Part shown: positions 44,696 through 55,048 of the stretch, piece after piece
Layout: every line of letters starts with the position of its first letter
Numbering within the stretch: position 1 is the first letter of the stretch
Assembly (NCBI RefSeq): GCF_012849215.1
Contig: NZ_CP051682.1
Span: 3,100,001 to 3,164,000, forward strand
From: Mucilaginibacter robiniae
Lineage (GTDB): Bacteria; Bacteroidota; Bacteroidia; Sphingobacteriales; Sphingobacteriaceae
Reading direction: 5' to 3'
Length of the DNA: 64,000 nt
The notes under the pieces: model-generated
The model's database searches: none
The model's input: only the letters and a program-made list of their open reading frames with translations
What the model was told of the DNA's origin: nothing
Translations under genes and position numbers: made by a program

Positions 44696-45453
44696 TACAA
44701 CTCCTTTATTGCTATAAATCTTAATCTTTTATAATCAGCGTACCATTGTCCGTTTTCGTTGTAAGCGGGTTCTAGTAGGCTGGTAATTTCTTGCAGCATT
44801 TGCTGCTGCTCTTGTTCTGGAATGCCGCTAAAATATTGCGAACCGAACATCTTAATCCATTTAGCTACACCCTGGTTGCCGTCTTGTAAAGGCGTTTTGC
44901 GGTCAAAGTGTGCAGCAAAGGTTACACGGAAACCGTGTTGCTCCAGGCGGCTGGTATATTCACCCAAAGAAGGAAAGTACCAAATTTGTGTTTTAACCTG
45001 TTCTGCATAGCCATGTTGTTGCAGTACCTGTTGTGTGGCTGTAATAAGTTGTTGTACGTTGCCCTTACCACCCATTTCGGCCACAAAGCGACCTCCTGGC
45101 TTCAAGGCTTGGTAAACAGATTGCATTAAACCATCTTGGTTATGAATCCAATGCAGGGCCGCGTTCGAAAAAATGGCATTAAAAGGTTCGTCTACCTTAA
45201 AGTTGCTGGCATCTGTTACCGCAAAATCTACATTGGGGTAATTAGCTTTAGCTTGTGCAATCATTTCGGGCGAGTAATCAGTACCCTGAACTTCAGCACC
45301 CTGGCTTTGAATTTGCTGTGTTAAATAACCTGTACCGCAACCAATATCCAGTATGCGTTCACCAGGTTTGGCATTCAGCAGTTCCAGCACATTTTCTCCA
45401 AATTGGAAAACGAAGGCATGCTTATCATCATAAAGTTCTGCGTTCCATTTCAT
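44695..45453 (-). CDS. Class I SAM-dependent methyltransferase (Tam-like)
   Basis: This 252-residue protein has SAM-binding motif I ERILDIGCGTGYLTQQIQSQ near residues 33-52, motif II VDFAVTDASNFKVDEPF and motif III ALKPGGRFVAEMGGKGN. It resembles trans-aconitate methyltransferases. It lies between leuB and leuA on the same strand; because isopropylmalate is methylated by Tam-type enzymes in some organisms, a role linked to leucine intermediates is possible but not shown. Confidence 0.85.
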   Translation of the reverse strand: MKWNAELYDDKHAFVFQFGENVLELLNAKPGERILDIGCGTGYLTQQIQSQGAEVQGTDYSPEMIAQAKANYPNVDFAVTDASNFKVDEPFNAIFSNAALHWIHNQDGLMQSVYQALKPGGRFVAEMGGKGNVQQLITATQQVLQQHGYAEQVKTQIWYFPSLGEYTSRLEQHGFRVTFAAHFDRKTPLQDGNQGVAKWIKMFGSQYFSGIPEQEQQQMLQEITSLLEPAYNENGQWYADYKRLRFIAIKEL

Positions 45454-45553
45454 TTATTATGGTTTTATATGTTTGGGGTTGATTGTGCTGATTACTTACT
45501 GTGCTAATTTAATTTCATCGCCATTGCCTGCTTATTCACAGACAATTATGCGT

Positions 45554-46648
45554 TTAATTCTTTGCTGATTTAGACAAATACTCCAGTACTTTCTGCCCCA
45601 TAGCATCAGTGCCTAGTATTTTGCTTTTCTCCGTATGGATATCTGCAATGTCGCCGGTACGGTAACCATCTTTCAACGTTTGGTCGATAGCTGAAGTAAT
45701 GCGTTGCGCCTCTTCTTTCAAGCCAAAGCTGATTTCCAGCATTAATGCCACAGATAAGATAGAAGCCAATGGGTTTGCCTTATTCTGTCCGGCAATATCA
45801 TGTGCCGAGCCATGAATAGGCTCAAAAAAGCCGGTACCATCACCTATAGAAGCAGAAGCCAGCATCCCCATAGAACCTGCAATTTGTGAAGCTTCGTCAG
45901 TTAAAATATCACCAAATAAGTTGGCAGTTAATACCACATCAAACTTTTTCGGGTTTTTAACCAGCTGCATAGCGGCATTGTCGATGAACATATGTTCGGT
46001 TTCTACATCAGGGTATTGTTGGGCTAGTTCCTGTACCACTTCGCGCCATAAGCGGGAAGCTTCCAGCACGTTGGCTTTATCTACCGAGCAAAGGCGTTTG
46101 TTACGGGAGCGGGCAGCTTCAAAAGCTTTGGTCGCGATACGTTCTACCTCATAACGATGATAAATCATCAGGTCGGATGCGGTATTACGATCATCGCTGC
46201 GTTTCTTTTCACCGAAATATACATCACCGGTCAGCTCGCGGAAAAACAGAATGTCGGTGCCACGCAATACTTCAGGTTTCAAGCTCGAAGCATCCAGCAG
46301 TTCATCAAACAGCATGATAGGCCGCAAATTGGCATATAAGCCTAGTTCTTTACGGATTTTTAGCAAACCCTGTTCCGGTCGTACTTTAGCTGATGGATCA
46401 TTGTCATACTTTGCATGTCCTACCGCACCAAACAAGATAGCATCGCAAGCTTTGGCTTTGGTCAGCGTTTCATCAGGTAGTGGATTGCCGGTAGCTTCAA
46501 TAGCCACGTGGCCCATTAAAGCTTCATCAAAGGTGAACTTATGTCCGTACTCGGTACCTATTTGTTCCAGCACAGCTTTGCCCCAGGTGGTTACCTCGGG
46601 GCCAATGCCATCTCCCGGAATTACTAATATGTGTTTTTTTATAGCCAT
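45554..46648 (-). CDS. leuB: 3-Isopropylmalate dehydrogenase
   Basis: This 364-residue enzyme oxidises and decarboxylates 3-isopropylmalate. It begins KKHILVIPGDGIGPEVTTWG; the substrate region ELTGDVYFGEKKR and catalytic lysine/aspartates in SVDKANVLEASRLWREV, DNAAMQLVKNPKKFDVVLT and NLFGDILTDEASQIAGSMGM are visible. Gene order with leuD and leuC is conserved in the cluster. A REP-like inverted pair separates it from leuD. Confidence 0.96.
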   Translation of the reverse strand: MAIKKHILVIPGDGIGPEVTTWGKAVLEQIGTEYGHKFTFDEALMGHVAIEATGNPLPDETLTKAKACDAILFGAVGHAKYDNDPSAKVRPEQGLLKIRKELGLYANLRPIMLFDELLDASSLKPEVLRGTDILFFRELTGDVYFGEKKRSDDRNTASDLMIYHRYEVERIATKAFEAARSRNKRLCSVDKANVLEASRLWREVVQELAQQYPDVETEHMFIDNAAMQLVKNPKKFDVVLTANLFGDILTDEASQIAGSMGMLASASIGDGTGFFEPIHGSAHDIAGQNKANPLASILSVALMLEISFGLKEEAQRITSAIDQTLKDGYRTGDIADIHTEKSKILGTDAMGQKVLEYLSKSAKN

Positions 46649-46664
46649 TTTAAAATAAATCCCA

Positions 46665-46749
46665 TCATTGCGAGCGATAGTGTGGCAATCTCTGCGGAAG
46701 CATAAACGTTAGCCTATTACCGCAGAGATTGCTTCGTTCCTCGCAATGA
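46665..46749. repeat. REP-like inverted pair, leuD/leuB
   Basis: TCATTGCGAG (46665-46674) and GCAATCTCTGCGG (46685-46697) on one side are complementary to CTCGCAATGA (46740-46749) and CCGCAGAGATTGC (46720-46732) on the other, with a variable middle between the two blocks of each arm. The right arm extended to 46751 shares 26 identical bases (reverse complement) with 32071-32096. No transposase gene is nearby. Confidence 0.9.
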
Positions 46750-46758
46750 CGCGTTTGG

Positions 46759-47349
46759 TTATCTACTGTGTTCAAACTCTTCTACCTGCTCACGGTTGCT
46801 CAGGATATAATCAATATCATCATACCCGTTAATGAGGCAAGCTTTTTTGTAAGGATTAATTTCAAAGCTTTCCTGTTCGCCAGTACTTACAATTTTGATA
46901 AATTGGTTTTCCAAGTCCACCTCTACTTGAGCGTGCGTATCCTGGTAAACGGTATCAAATATTTTCTTTAAAAACTCGTCGCTTACCTGTATGGGCAGCA
47001 AACCGTTGTTTAAAGCGTTGCCTTTAAAAATATCAGCAAAAAAACTACTGACTACAGCATCAAAGCCGTAATCGGAAATAGCCCAAGCAGCGTGCTCGCG
47101 ACTGCTACCACAGCCAAAGTTTTTACCAGCTACCAGTAATTTACCGGAATAGGTAGGATGATTCAGTACAAAATCAGGTTTCGGATTATCGTTTTCGTCA
47201 AAACGCCAATCGCGAAACAAGTTGTTGCCAAAACCCTCGCGGGTAGTGGCTTTTAAAAACCGCGCCGGAATAATCTGGTCGGTATCAATATTTTCAATCG
47301 GCAGGGGTACTACCGAAGTTTGTAAGTGTTTAAATATTTTGGTTGCCAT
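46759..47349 (-). CDS. leuD: 3-Isopropylmalate dehydratase small subunit
   Basis: This 196-residue protein partners LeuC to isomerise isopropylmalate. The opening [20 protein letters not shown] and [20 protein letters not shown] are family signatures. It is separated from leuC by 455 bases, instead of being adjacent, because a broken GxxExxY gene lies between them. Downstream (46665-46749) is a REP-like pair before leuB. Confidence 0.96.
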   Translation of the reverse strand: MATKIFKHLQTSVVPLPIENIDTDQIIPARFLKATTREGFGNNLFRDWRFDENDNPKPDFVLNHPTYSGKLLVAGKNFGCGSSREHAAWAISDYGFDAVVSSFFADIFKGNALNNGLLPIQVSDEFLKKIFDTVYQDTHAQVEVDLENQFIKIVSTGEQESFEINPYKKACLINGYDDIDYILSNREQVEEFEHSR

Positions 47350-47361
47350 GGTGATCAGAAT

Positions 47362-47798
47362 TTACTGAATTTTAGAATGAGCTGAATTTATATTAAAATA
47401 ATATTTAGGATTAAATACAAGTTTGTATTGTAAGCTTTGACCGCCAAAATTGATTAATAAGCCAGCTGGATAATCATAAGCTACGGTATAGTTTTTAGCT
47501 TGTGCCAAGTGTACATCTTCCAAGTTAATCAATGCTTTCAATTCTATAATCAATCTGTTGTCAATCACAAAATCGGCTCTTCGCGTTCCTACTGCTATGC
47601 CAGCATAAAATATAGTTTGTTCTTGCTCTCTTAAATATGTTATACCTGCCTTAGTTAATTCAATAGCTAAACATCTTTGATAGATTACTTCCTGAAAGCC
47701 ATTTCCTAAAGTGTATGTACTTTCATGGCGCAGCCTATTATACTATATGTTAGCTCATCCCTTTCCAAATCAGGTTTTCCTTTGTAAATGAATTTGAT
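47362..47798 (-). pseudogene. GxxExxY protein, frameshifted
   Basis: A reading frame running leftward from after the leuC stop gives ERDELTYSIIGCAMKVHT, then shifts, and continues as GNGFQEVIYQRCLAIELTKA, later RRADFVIDNRLIIELKALIN and YPAGLLINFGGQSLQYK. These are the marks of the GxxExxY family (here GNGFQEVIY). The break lies near 47707-47712, where one base appears lost in what should read Thr-Leu-Gly-Asn. There is also no ATG at the expected start (ATC at 47798-47796). The gene is probably dead, unless the break is a sequencing error. Family function is unknown. Confidence 0.85.
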
Positions 47799-47804
47799 AT
47801 TCTG

Positions 47805-49235
47805 TTAATTACCTAATTCAGCAAATTCAGATTCAGAAATTAATAGTTCTCTCACATCCGTAACTCTCCCCGTAATGGCTGCCGCAGCGGCAGTAAGTGG
47901 ACTAGTTAGGAATGTGCGTGAGTTAGGGCCTTGACGTCCTTCAAAATTTCGGTTGGAGGTAGATACACAGTATTTACCGGCTGGTATTTTATCTTCATTC
48001 ATACCTAAACAGGCGCTGCAACCCGGTTCACGCAGTGGAAAGCCGGCGGCTTCAAATACTTTGTCTAAACCTTCGGCTATAGCCTGCAACTGTACTTGTT
48101 TAGAACCAGGAACTACCCATACGGTTACATTATCGGCCTTGTGTTTGCCTTTGATAAAATCAGCCACCTGGCGTAAATCTTCAATACGTGAGTTGGTGCA
48201 ACTGCCGATGAATACATAGTCAATAGGTTTACCTAATAAGCTTTCATCATCATGCAGTCCCATGTAGTTTAAGGCTTTGCTGTAAGATGCTTGCTCTTTA
48301 AAATCAAAGCTGCTGGTTTCGGGTACATGTTGTGTAATGCCGATGCCCATACCTGGGTTGGTACCATAGGTAATCATCGGTTCAATATCTTCGGCCTTAA
48401 AGTTTAGTACTTGGTCAAACTCAGCATCTTCATCAGAGTACAGTGTTTTCCAGTAAGCCAAGGCTTTGTTCCACTCTTCGCCTTTAGGGGCAAATCGGCG
48501 GTCTTTTACGTAGTTGAACGTAGTTTCATCAGGAGCAATTAAACCACCACGAGCACCCATTTCAATGCTCATGTTACAGATAGTCATGCGGCCTTCCATG
48601 CTCAGAGAACGAATGGTATCGCCGGCATATTCCACAAAGTAGCCGGTACCACCAGCTGCAGAGATTTGTGAAATGATGTATAAGATGATATCCTTAGCAC
48701 CTACGCCTTTTTGCAACTTACCGTTTACCTCAATTTTCATGCGTTTAGGGCGTTGCTGTAGTAAGCATTGGGTAGCCAGTACTTGTTCTACCTGCGAAGT
48801 ACCTATACCAAATGCAATAGCGCCAAAAGCCCCGTGTGTAGAAGTATGGCTATCGCCACAAACATAAGTACAACCCGGACGGGTAATACCCAGCTCGGGG
48901 CCAATAACGTGTACAATGCCTTGGTATTGATGGCCTAAGCCAAATAGTTCAATACCAAACTCTGCACAGTTTTTGGTTAACATATCTACCTGATAGCGTG
49001 AAAGCTCTTCGCGGATGGGTAAGTGCTGATCCCAGGTAGGTACATTATGATCGGCCGTAGCTACGGTTTGCTGCGGACGAAAAACAGGCAACCCGCGTTC
49101 ACGCAAACCATCAAAAGCCTGCGGACTGGTTACCTCGTGAATAAAGTGTGTATCAATATATAAAATGTCAGGAAAGCCTTCCTTGCTGCTCACTACGTGA
49201 GCATCCCAAATCTTATCAAACAGTGTTTTTCCCAT
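47805..49235 (-). CDS. leuC: 3-Isopropylmalate dehydratase large subunit
   Basis: This 476-residue aconitase-family enzyme carries a [4Fe-4S] cluster; the ligands are in [19 protein letters not shown] and [19 protein letters not shown]. It starts [20 protein letters not shown]. It works with LeuD to convert 2- to 3-isopropylmalate. The order ilvC-leuC-leuD-leuB is kept, but its 3' side carries a pseudogene before leuD, and its 5' side a GTTGCGGG-type inverted repeat. Confidence 0.96.
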   Translation of the reverse strand: MGKTLFDKIWDAHVVSSKEGFPDILYIDTHFIHEVTSPQAFDGLRERGLPVFRPQQTVATADHNVPTWDQHLPIREELSRYQVDMLTKNCAEFGIELFGLGHQYQGIVHVIGPELGITRPGCTYVCGDSHTSTHGAFGAIAFGIGTSQVEQVLATQCLLQQRPKRMKIEVNGKLQKGVGAKDIILYIISQISAAGGTGYFVEYAGDTIRSLSMEGRMTICNMSIEMGARGGLIAPDETTFNYVKDRRFAPKGEEWNKALAYWKTLYSDEDAEFDQVLNFKAEDIEPMITYGTNPGMGIGITQHVPETSSFDFKEQASYSKALNYMGLHDDESLLGKPIDYVFIGSCTNSRIEDLRQVADFIKGKHKADNVTVWVVPGSKQVQLQAIAEGLDKVFEAAGFPLREPGCSACLGMNEDKIPAGKYCVSTSNRNFEGRQGPNSRTFLTSPLTAAAAAITGRVTDVRELLISESEFAELGN

Positions 49236-49260
49236 GATTTTTAGTTGCGTGTTTCGGGTG

Positions 49261-49332
49261 TTGAGTTGCGGGAAATATTGTAAAATCTTTAATGATTTAT
49301 CAAGTGCTAAGCACTCGCTTCCCGCAACTCAA
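49261..49332. repeat. Intercistronic inverted repeat, ilvC/leuC
   Basis: TTGAGTTGCGGGAA (49261-49274) and TTCCCGCAACTCAA (49319-49332) are perfect 14-bp arms. A small hairpin AGTGC-TAA-GCACT lies within the loop (49303-49315). Upstream bases repeat the word again (GTTGCGTGTTTCGGG at 49244-49258). No T-tract follows on the minus strand. Confidence 0.85.
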
Positions 49333-49347
49333 ACCTCAGTGCTAACT

Positions 49348-50412
49348 TTAGCTAAATGTTTCTACTTCCTGGTTTTCCGGACGTAGGCTACGTACAGTTT
49401 TACCGGCTTGCCATAGTTCGCTTTCACGAAGTTCTTTCAGTTCGGCATTCAATTTTTCGCGGTAATCAGGCTGGCTGTTGCTATCAATAGAACGTTGTGA
49501 TTCTTTACCGTTAGCTACACTTTCGTATAATTCTTCAAATACAGGTTTGGTCGCATCACGGAATTTTTTCCACCAATCCAATGCACCGCGTTGTGCTGTG
49601 GTTGAACAATTGGCGTACATCCAATCCATACCGTTTTCGGCAACCAGTGGCATTAATGATTGCGTTAACTCTTCTACCGTTTCATTAAACGCCTCAGATG
49701 GGGTATGACCTTTGCTGCGCAATACATCGTACTGTGCGGCAAAAATACCTTGAATACAGCCCATCAGGGTACCGCGTTCGCCGGTTAAGTCGCTATATAC
49801 TTCTTTTTTGAAATCAGTTTCAAACAGGTAACCGCTACCTACTGCAATGCCTAAAGCAATTACCCGATCCCATGCTTTGCCAGTTGCATCCTGGAAGATA
49901 GCAAAGCTGGAGTTTAAGCCACGGCCTTGTAAAAACATACGACGCAGTGAAGTACCTGAACCTTTTGGTGCAACTAAAAACACGTCCACATCTTGAGGCG
50001 GAACAATGCCGGTTTGCTCATTAAAGGTGATACCGAAACCGTGTGAAAAGTACAGGGCTTTGCCCGGAGTTAAATGTTTTTGTACAGTTGGCCACAATTC
50101 AATTTGAGCGGCATCACTAAGCAGGTAGCAAATAATAGTTCCTTTTTCTAACGCTTCTTCAATCTCGAATAAAGTTTCACCGGGTACAAAACCATCACTT
50201 ATGGCTTTATCCCAAGTTTTAGAGTTTTTACGCTGACCTACAATTACATTAATACCATTGTCTTTCTGGTTTAGCGCCTGACCTGGGCCTTGTACACCGT
50301 AGCCAATTACTGCTACTACTTCGTCCTTTAATACTTCTTGTGCTTTAGATAACGGAAACTCGTCGCGGGTTACTACATTCTCTTCTGTGCCGCCAAAATT
50401 TAGTTGTGCCAT
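49348..50412 (-). CDS. ilvC: Ketol-acid reductoisomerase
   Basis: This 354-residue NADPH- and Mg-dependent enzyme carries out the second common step of valine and isoleucine synthesis. The nucleotide loop is VAVIGYGVQGPGQALNQKDN with GQRKNSKTW; metal ligands lie in SDLTGERGTLMGCIQGIFAA and NETVEELTQSLMPLV. The length fits class I with modest extensions. It is 104 bases after ilvN. Confidence 0.95.
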   Translation of the reverse strand: MAQLNFGGTEENVVTRDEFPLSKAQEVLKDEVVAVIGYGVQGPGQALNQKDNGINVIVGQRKNSKTWDKAISDGFVPGETLFEIEEALEKGTIICYLLSDAAQIELWPTVQKHLTPGKALYFSHGFGITFNEQTGIVPPQDVDVFLVAPKGSGTSLRRMFLQGRGLNSSFAIFQDATGKAWDRVIALGIAVGSGYLFETDFKKEVYSDLTGERGTLMGCIQGIFAAQYDVLRSKGHTPSEAFNETVEELTQSLMPLVAENGMDWMYANCSTTAQRGALDWWKKFRDATKPVFEELYESVANGKESQRSIDSNSQPDYREKLNAELKELRESELWQAGKTVRSLRPENQEVETFS

Positions 50413-50516
50413 TTCTTTATGGTTGATTATTTAGTTATTAGTTGTTTCATTTAGTCTGATAAACCCCAGCCCCGTTAGGTAGGCAGTTGGTATATCAGCT
50501 TGCTCTTTTACTTAAT

Positions 50517-51131
50517 TTACATGGTAAATACCTTGTCACGCTGGTTGAGGTATTCGTTTTCACTTACCTCTTCGCCGGGTTCGCGTTGTTCAAACTCGCG
50601 TAGTTTGGCATTGAAGCCTTCGCTGTCTTTGATAATCGCTATGCGAGCACTGCGTACAAATTCAATCAGGCCATAAGGCTGTAAAACCTTAATCAGATTT
50701 TCGGTTTCTTCACGGTGACCAGTGGTTTCAAACACGATGTAATCTTTACGAATTACTACGGCACGGGCGCCATTTTCACGCAGTAAGCGTTCAACCGGGG
50801 CTTTTTCAGCAATCATATCTGCAGGTACTTTGTACAAAGCCATTTCCTGCCAGATAATGTCAGTATTGGTATGGAAATACACTTTCAAGACCTCCACCTG
50901 CTTTTCAATTTGGCGGGCCAGCTTGCGCACTACATCTTCTGTTTCGTTGATAACGATGGTAAACCTATGTATGCTATCAATTTCGGAAGGCGAGGTGTTA
51001 AGGCTATCAATATTAATTTTACGCCGGGTAAAGATAATAGCAATTCTATTCAGTAAACCAATTTGGTTTTCGGTATAAACTGTAATCGTGAATTCCTGCT
51101 TACCTTCCGGTAATATATCCTGACTGCTCAT
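50517..51131 (-). CDS. ilvN: Acetolactate synthase regulatory subunit
   Basis: This 204-residue protein has an N-terminal ACT domain (about 14-90: FTITVYTENQIGLLNRIAII and FTRRKINIDSLNTSPSEID), which binds valine or related amino acids, then a second alpha-beta domain. It modulates IlvB, whose gene lies 41 bases upstream. It is longer than the Escherichia coli small subunits and ends with a charged segment. Confidence 0.93.
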   Translation of the reverse strand: MSSQDILPEGKQEFTITVYTENQIGLLNRIAIIFTRRKINIDSLNTSPSEIDSIHRFTIVINETEDVVRKLARQIEKQVEVLKVYFHTNTDIIWQEMALYKVPADMIAEKAPVERLLRENGARAVVIRKDYIVFETTGHREETENLIKVLQPYGLIEFVRSARIAIIKDSEGFNAKLREFEQREPGEEVSENEYLNQRDKVFTM

Positions 51132-51172
51132 GGTGTTCTGTTGGTTAAATCTTCTTTATAAAAAAATGAAGC

Positions 51173-52912
51173 TTATTTTAATCTAATTTCGCTAACACTG
51201 CATCCTTGTGGTACCATTGGGAAAACGTTGTTCTCTTTGGTTACCATTACTTCCAGCAGGAAGGAGCCGGGATTGCTCAACATTTCTTTTAAGGAGCTTT
51301 GCAAATCTTCACGCTCGGTAACAGTTTTACCTGCAATACCATAACCTTTAGCTACCTGTACAAAATCAGGACTTTGAATATCTACAAACGAGTACCGGCG
51401 TTCGTTAAATAACTCTTGCCATTGCCGAACCATGCCTAAAAAGCGGTTGTTCAGGATAAGTATTTTCACATCAACGCCGCTTTGCATAATGGTGCCTAGT
51501 TCTTGTATGGTCATCTGGAAACCACCATCGCCAATTACGGCTACTACGGTGCGTTGCTGTGCGCCAAATTTGGCGCCTATGGCAGCCGGCAGGGCAAAAC
51601 CCATAGTACCTAAACCACCACTGGTAATATTGCTGCGGGTATGGTTGAATTTAGCATAACGGCAACCCACCATTTGGTGTTGGCCCACATCGGTTACTAC
51701 AATAGCATCGCCATCGGTTAACTGATTTAGCTGGTCAATTACTTCGCCCATAGTCATCTCGCCGGTTTGCGGGTGCAATTCAGCATCAATCAAGGCTTCA
51801 TTCTCCTGGCGGGCATAATCATTGAATTTTTCCAGCCATTCGGTATGCTGTTTTTCTTCAATCAGTTGGGTAAGCAGCGGCAGGGTTTCTTTACAATCAC
51901 CCCAAACTGCTACATGGGTTTGTACGTTTTTGTCAATCTCGGCCGGGTCAATATCCAGGTGAATCACTTTAGCCTGCTTGGCGTATTTATCTAAGCGGCC
52001 AGTTACGCGGTCGTCAAAACGCATACCGATGGCAATCAGCACATCACACTCGTTGGTTAAAACGTTAGGGCCGTAGTTACCGTGCATGCCCAGCATACCT
52101 ACGTTTTGTGGATGATCGGTAGGAATGGCGCCTACACCCATAATAGTCCAGGCAGCCGGAATGCCACTCTTTTTCAGAAAAGCCGTAAACTCTTTTTCGG
52201 CTTTACCTAAAATTACGCCCTGACCCCATAAAATGAACGGTTTTTTAGCTTCGTTAATTACCTGAGCCGCTTGTTCAATAAACTTGGGCCGTATAATAGG
52301 TTTAGGCCGATAGCTGCGAATATGATGGCAAGGTGTATAACCTTTGAAGGCAAATTTTTGTATCTGAGCATTTTTAGTAATATCGATCAGCACAGGACCT
52401 GGGCGACCGCTACGGGCAATATAAAAAGCTTTGGCAATTACCTCAGGTATTTCGGTAGCATCAGTTATTTGATAGTTCCACTTAGTTACTGGTGTGGTAA
52501 TGTTAATTACATCGGTTTCCTGGAAAGCATCCGTACCCAACAAGTGCGCAAACACTTGGCCGGTAATACATACTAGTGGTGTACTGTCAATTTGTGCATC
52601 GGCTAGGCCAGTTACCAAGTTGGTAGCACCAGGACCACTGGTAGCAAACACAACACCTACTTTGCCTGATGAACGGGCATAACCCTGACCAGCGTGAATA
52701 CCGCCTTGCTCATGACGTACCAGTATGTGGTTCAGCTTTTCTTTATAATCATACAAAGCATCATAAATAGGCATAATGGCACCGCCCGGATAACCGAATA
52801 TAGTGCTCACACCTTCAATAATCAGTGCTTCTAATAAAGCGGCCGAACCTGAAAGCTCAATAGCCTGTTGTTCTTCAGGGGCAGTTAGTACTTCTTGTTG
52901 GGTGGCTTCCAT
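51173..52912 (-). CDS. ilvB: Acetolactate synthase catalytic subunit
   Basis: This 579-residue TPP and FAD enzyme makes acetolactate or acetohydroxybutyrate. The catalytic glutamate region is LVRHEQGGIHAGQGYARSSG, the N-terminal domain has GVSTIFGYPGGAIMPIYDAL, and the TPP-binding motif begins AVIGDGGFQMTIQELGTIMQ. It pairs with ilvN immediately downstream and follows ilvD after 94 bases that contain ATTCACCA-like repeated words. Confidence 0.97.
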   Translation of the reverse strand: MEATQQEVLTAPEEQQAIELSGSAALLEALIIEGVSTIFGYPGGAIMPIYDALYDYKEKLNHILVRHEQGGIHAGQGYARSSGKVGVVFATSGPGATNLVTGLADAQIDSTPLVCITGQVFAHLLGTDAFQETDVINITTPVTKWNYQITDATEIPEVIAKAFYIARSGRPGPVLIDITKNAQIQKFAFKGYTPCHHIRSYRPKPIIRPKFIEQAAQVINEAKKPFILWGQGVILGKAEKEFTAFLKKSGIPAAWTIMGVGAIPTDHPQNVGMLGMHGNYGPNVLTNECDVLIAIGMRFDDRVTGRLDKYAKQAKVIHLDIDPAEIDKNVQTHVAVWGDCKETLPLLTQLIEEKQHTEWLEKFNDYARQENEALIDAELHPQTGEMTMGEVIDQLNQLTDGDAIVVTDVGQHQMVGCRYAKFNHTRSNITSGGLGTMGFALPAAIGAKFGAQQRTVVAVIGDGGFQMTIQELGTIMQSGVDVKILILNNRFLGMVRQWQELFNERRYSFVDIQSPDFVQVAKGYGIAGKTVTEREDLQSSLKEMLSNPGSFLLEVMVTKENNVFPMVPQGCSVSEIRLK

Positions 52913-53006
52913 ATTATTTAGAGTTGTCAGTAGTTAGTTGGAATGGATAATCTAAATGTTTGGTAATGTGAATTCATTCACCAATCACCATTGTTTATTC
53001 ACTATG

Positions 53007-54716
53007 TTAATCTTCATCAGTAACGCAGCCTTCGCTGGCATCTTTTACGCTTTTGAAATATTTATATAAAAGACCTTTAGTTACCGGCGGCTGAGGCTGT
53101 TGCCATTCGCTACGACGCTGGGCAAGTTCTTCATCGCTGATTTTTAAATCCATAGTGTTATTAACCGCGTCAATAACAATCAGGTCATCATCTTTTACCA
53201 GTGCTAAATTGCCGCCTTCCCAAGCTTCGGGCGTGATATGGCCTACCACAAAGCCGTGGGTACCACCCGAAAAGCGACCGTCGGTAATTAATGCTACCGA
53301 ACTGCCCAAACCAGCGCCAAATATGGCCGAAGTAGGTTTTAGCATTTCAGGCATACCAGGAGCACCTTTAGGACCTACATGGGTAATTACAACGACATCA
53401 CCAGGACGCACGCGACCACTTTGGATGCCAGCTATTAAACTATGCTCGCCTTCAAACACGCGGGCTGGGCCTTCAAATCGCTCTCCTTCTTTGCCGGTAA
53501 TTTTGGCTACACTGCCACGTTCGGCCAAGTTGCCATATAATATTTGTAAGTGTCCGGTTGCTTTAATGGCTTTCTCAACTGGAAGGATAACCTTTTGCGC
53601 ATCAAAATTCAGATCAGGAACATCGGCCAGGTTCTCAGCTAATGTTTTACCGGTTACCGTTAAACAGTCGCCATGCAGCCAACCTTGTTTCAGCAGGTAT
53701 TTCATTACAGCTGGAACGCCACCAACTTTATGTAAATCCTCCATCATGTACTTGCCGCTTGGTTTCATATTGGCCAATAGCGGAATGCGATTACTTACTG
53801 CCTGAAAATCATCTACGGTTAAAGGCACGTTTATGCTTTTAGCAATAGCAATTAAGTGCAGTACCGCATTGGTTGAACCACCCAGAACCATAATGGTTAC
53901 AATGGCATTTTCAAAAGCCTCACGGGTCATAATGTCGGAAGGTTTGATATCTTTTTCCAGCAACTTCAATATAGCTTTGCCGGCAGCTCTGCATTCTGCC
54001 TGTTTGTCTTCGCTCAGGGCCGGGTTAGAAGAGGAGTAAGGCAAACTCATGCCCATAGCCTCAATAGCGGCTGCCATAGTGTTGGCTGTATAAGTACCCC
54101 CACAAGCGCCTGCACCCGGGCACGCATTTTTAACAATCTCTTTAAAGTCAATTTCGTCTATCTGCCCAGCAATCTTTTTACCCAGAGCTTCAAATGCTGA
54201 TACAATGTTCAGGTCTTCGCCTTTATAATGGCCGGGTTTAATAGTACCACCATACACCATAATAGCCGGGCGATTTAAACGGCCCATCGCAATAAGCGAA
54301 CCAGGCATATTTTTATCGCAACCAGGCAAGGTAATCAGGCCATCATAATATTGTGCACCACATACCGCTTCTATCGAGTCGGCAATTACATCACGACTTA
54401 CTAATGAGTAACGCATACCATCAGTACCATTGCTCATGCCATCGCTTACGCCAATAGTATTAAATATCAAGCCTACCAAGCCTTCATCCCACACGCCTTG
54501 TTTTACTACCTTAGCTAAATCATTCAGGTGCATGTTGCAAGGGTTGCCATCATAACCCATACTGGCAATACCTACCTGTGCTTTTTTCATGTCCTCGTCG
54601 GTAAAGCCTATGCCGTACAACATAGCTTGTGCTGCCGGTTGGGTAGGGTCGGCAGTCAGGGTTTTACTATACCGGTTTAATTCTACAGCTTCAGTGGTGT
54701 CGGGTGTATAACTCAT
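53007..54716 (-). CDS. ilvD: Dihydroxy-acid dehydratase
   Basis: This 569-residue Fe-S enzyme removes water from dihydroxy acids in valine and isoleucine synthesis. Cluster cysteines are in [17 protein letters not shown] and [20 protein letters not shown], and the first conserved Cys follows [15 protein letters not shown]. It is the first gene of the minus-strand ilv-leu cluster; its upstream region of 435 bases must hold the operon promoter. Confidence 0.97.
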   Translation of the reverse strand: MSYTPDTTEAVELNRYSKTLTADPTQPAAQAMLYGIGFTDEDMKKAQVGIASMGYDGNPCNMHLNDLAKVVKQGVWDEGLVGLIFNTIGVSDGMSNGTDGMRYSLVSRDVIADSIEAVCGAQYYDGLITLPGCDKNMPGSLIAMGRLNRPAIMVYGGTIKPGHYKGEDLNIVSAFEALGKKIAGQIDEIDFKEIVKNACPGAGACGGTYTANTMAAAIEAMGMSLPYSSSNPALSEDKQAECRAAGKAILKLLEKDIKPSDIMTREAFENAIVTIMVLGGSTNAVLHLIAIAKSINVPLTVDDFQAVSNRIPLLANMKPSGKYMMEDLHKVGGVPAVMKYLLKQGWLHGDCLTVTGKTLAENLADVPDLNFDAQKVILPVEKAIKATGHLQILYGNLAERGSVAKITGKEGERFEGPARVFEGEHSLIAGIQSGRVRPGDVVVITHVGPKGAPGMPEMLKPTSAIFGAGLGSSVALITDGRFSGGTHGFVVGHITPEAWEGGNLALVKDDDLIVIDAVNNTMDLKISDEELAQRRSEWQQPQPPVTKGLLYKYFKSVKDASEGCVTDED

Positions 54717-55032
54717 TGTTTAAGTATCAGCCTGTTTGTTAAAATTCTAATTTGTATCAGTGTCAATAAATTTTGCTGCTGGCATATGCCTGATAGTATA
54801 AAAACTGGAGCAGAAAACTATTGATATAGCGGAAAGGCTTAGGCTTGCAATTCGATATTTGTAAGGTAGAGAGATACCCGTGAAAACACAATAAGAAAAA
54901 GCTAATAGTTGTAAAAAGAATATAATTTTAAAATCATTATAATTTTAAAATTATATTCTAAAATAAATAAAATATAAAGCATAAAATTTTAACATGCTTA
55001 TACCAAAGTTTAAATTGGTATTCAGTATGTAA

Positions 55033-55048
55033 GCTATGCATGCATAGC
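55033..55048. promoter_or_regulatory. 16-base palindrome upstream of ilvD (possible operator)
   Basis: GCTATGCATGCATAGC is a perfect palindrome, with a second palindrome TACCAA-N8-TTGGTA at 55001-55020. Both lie beside the only promoter-like sequence found for ilvD, so an operator for a dimeric regulator is possible. This is inference from position and symmetry. Confidence 0.4.

Noticed and set aside
53155..53805. 216-codon plus-strand frame opposite ilvD
   Set aside because: It is fully antisense to a well-conserved enzyme; its composition (Ser/Pro/Thr-rich) reflects the complementary codons of ilvD.
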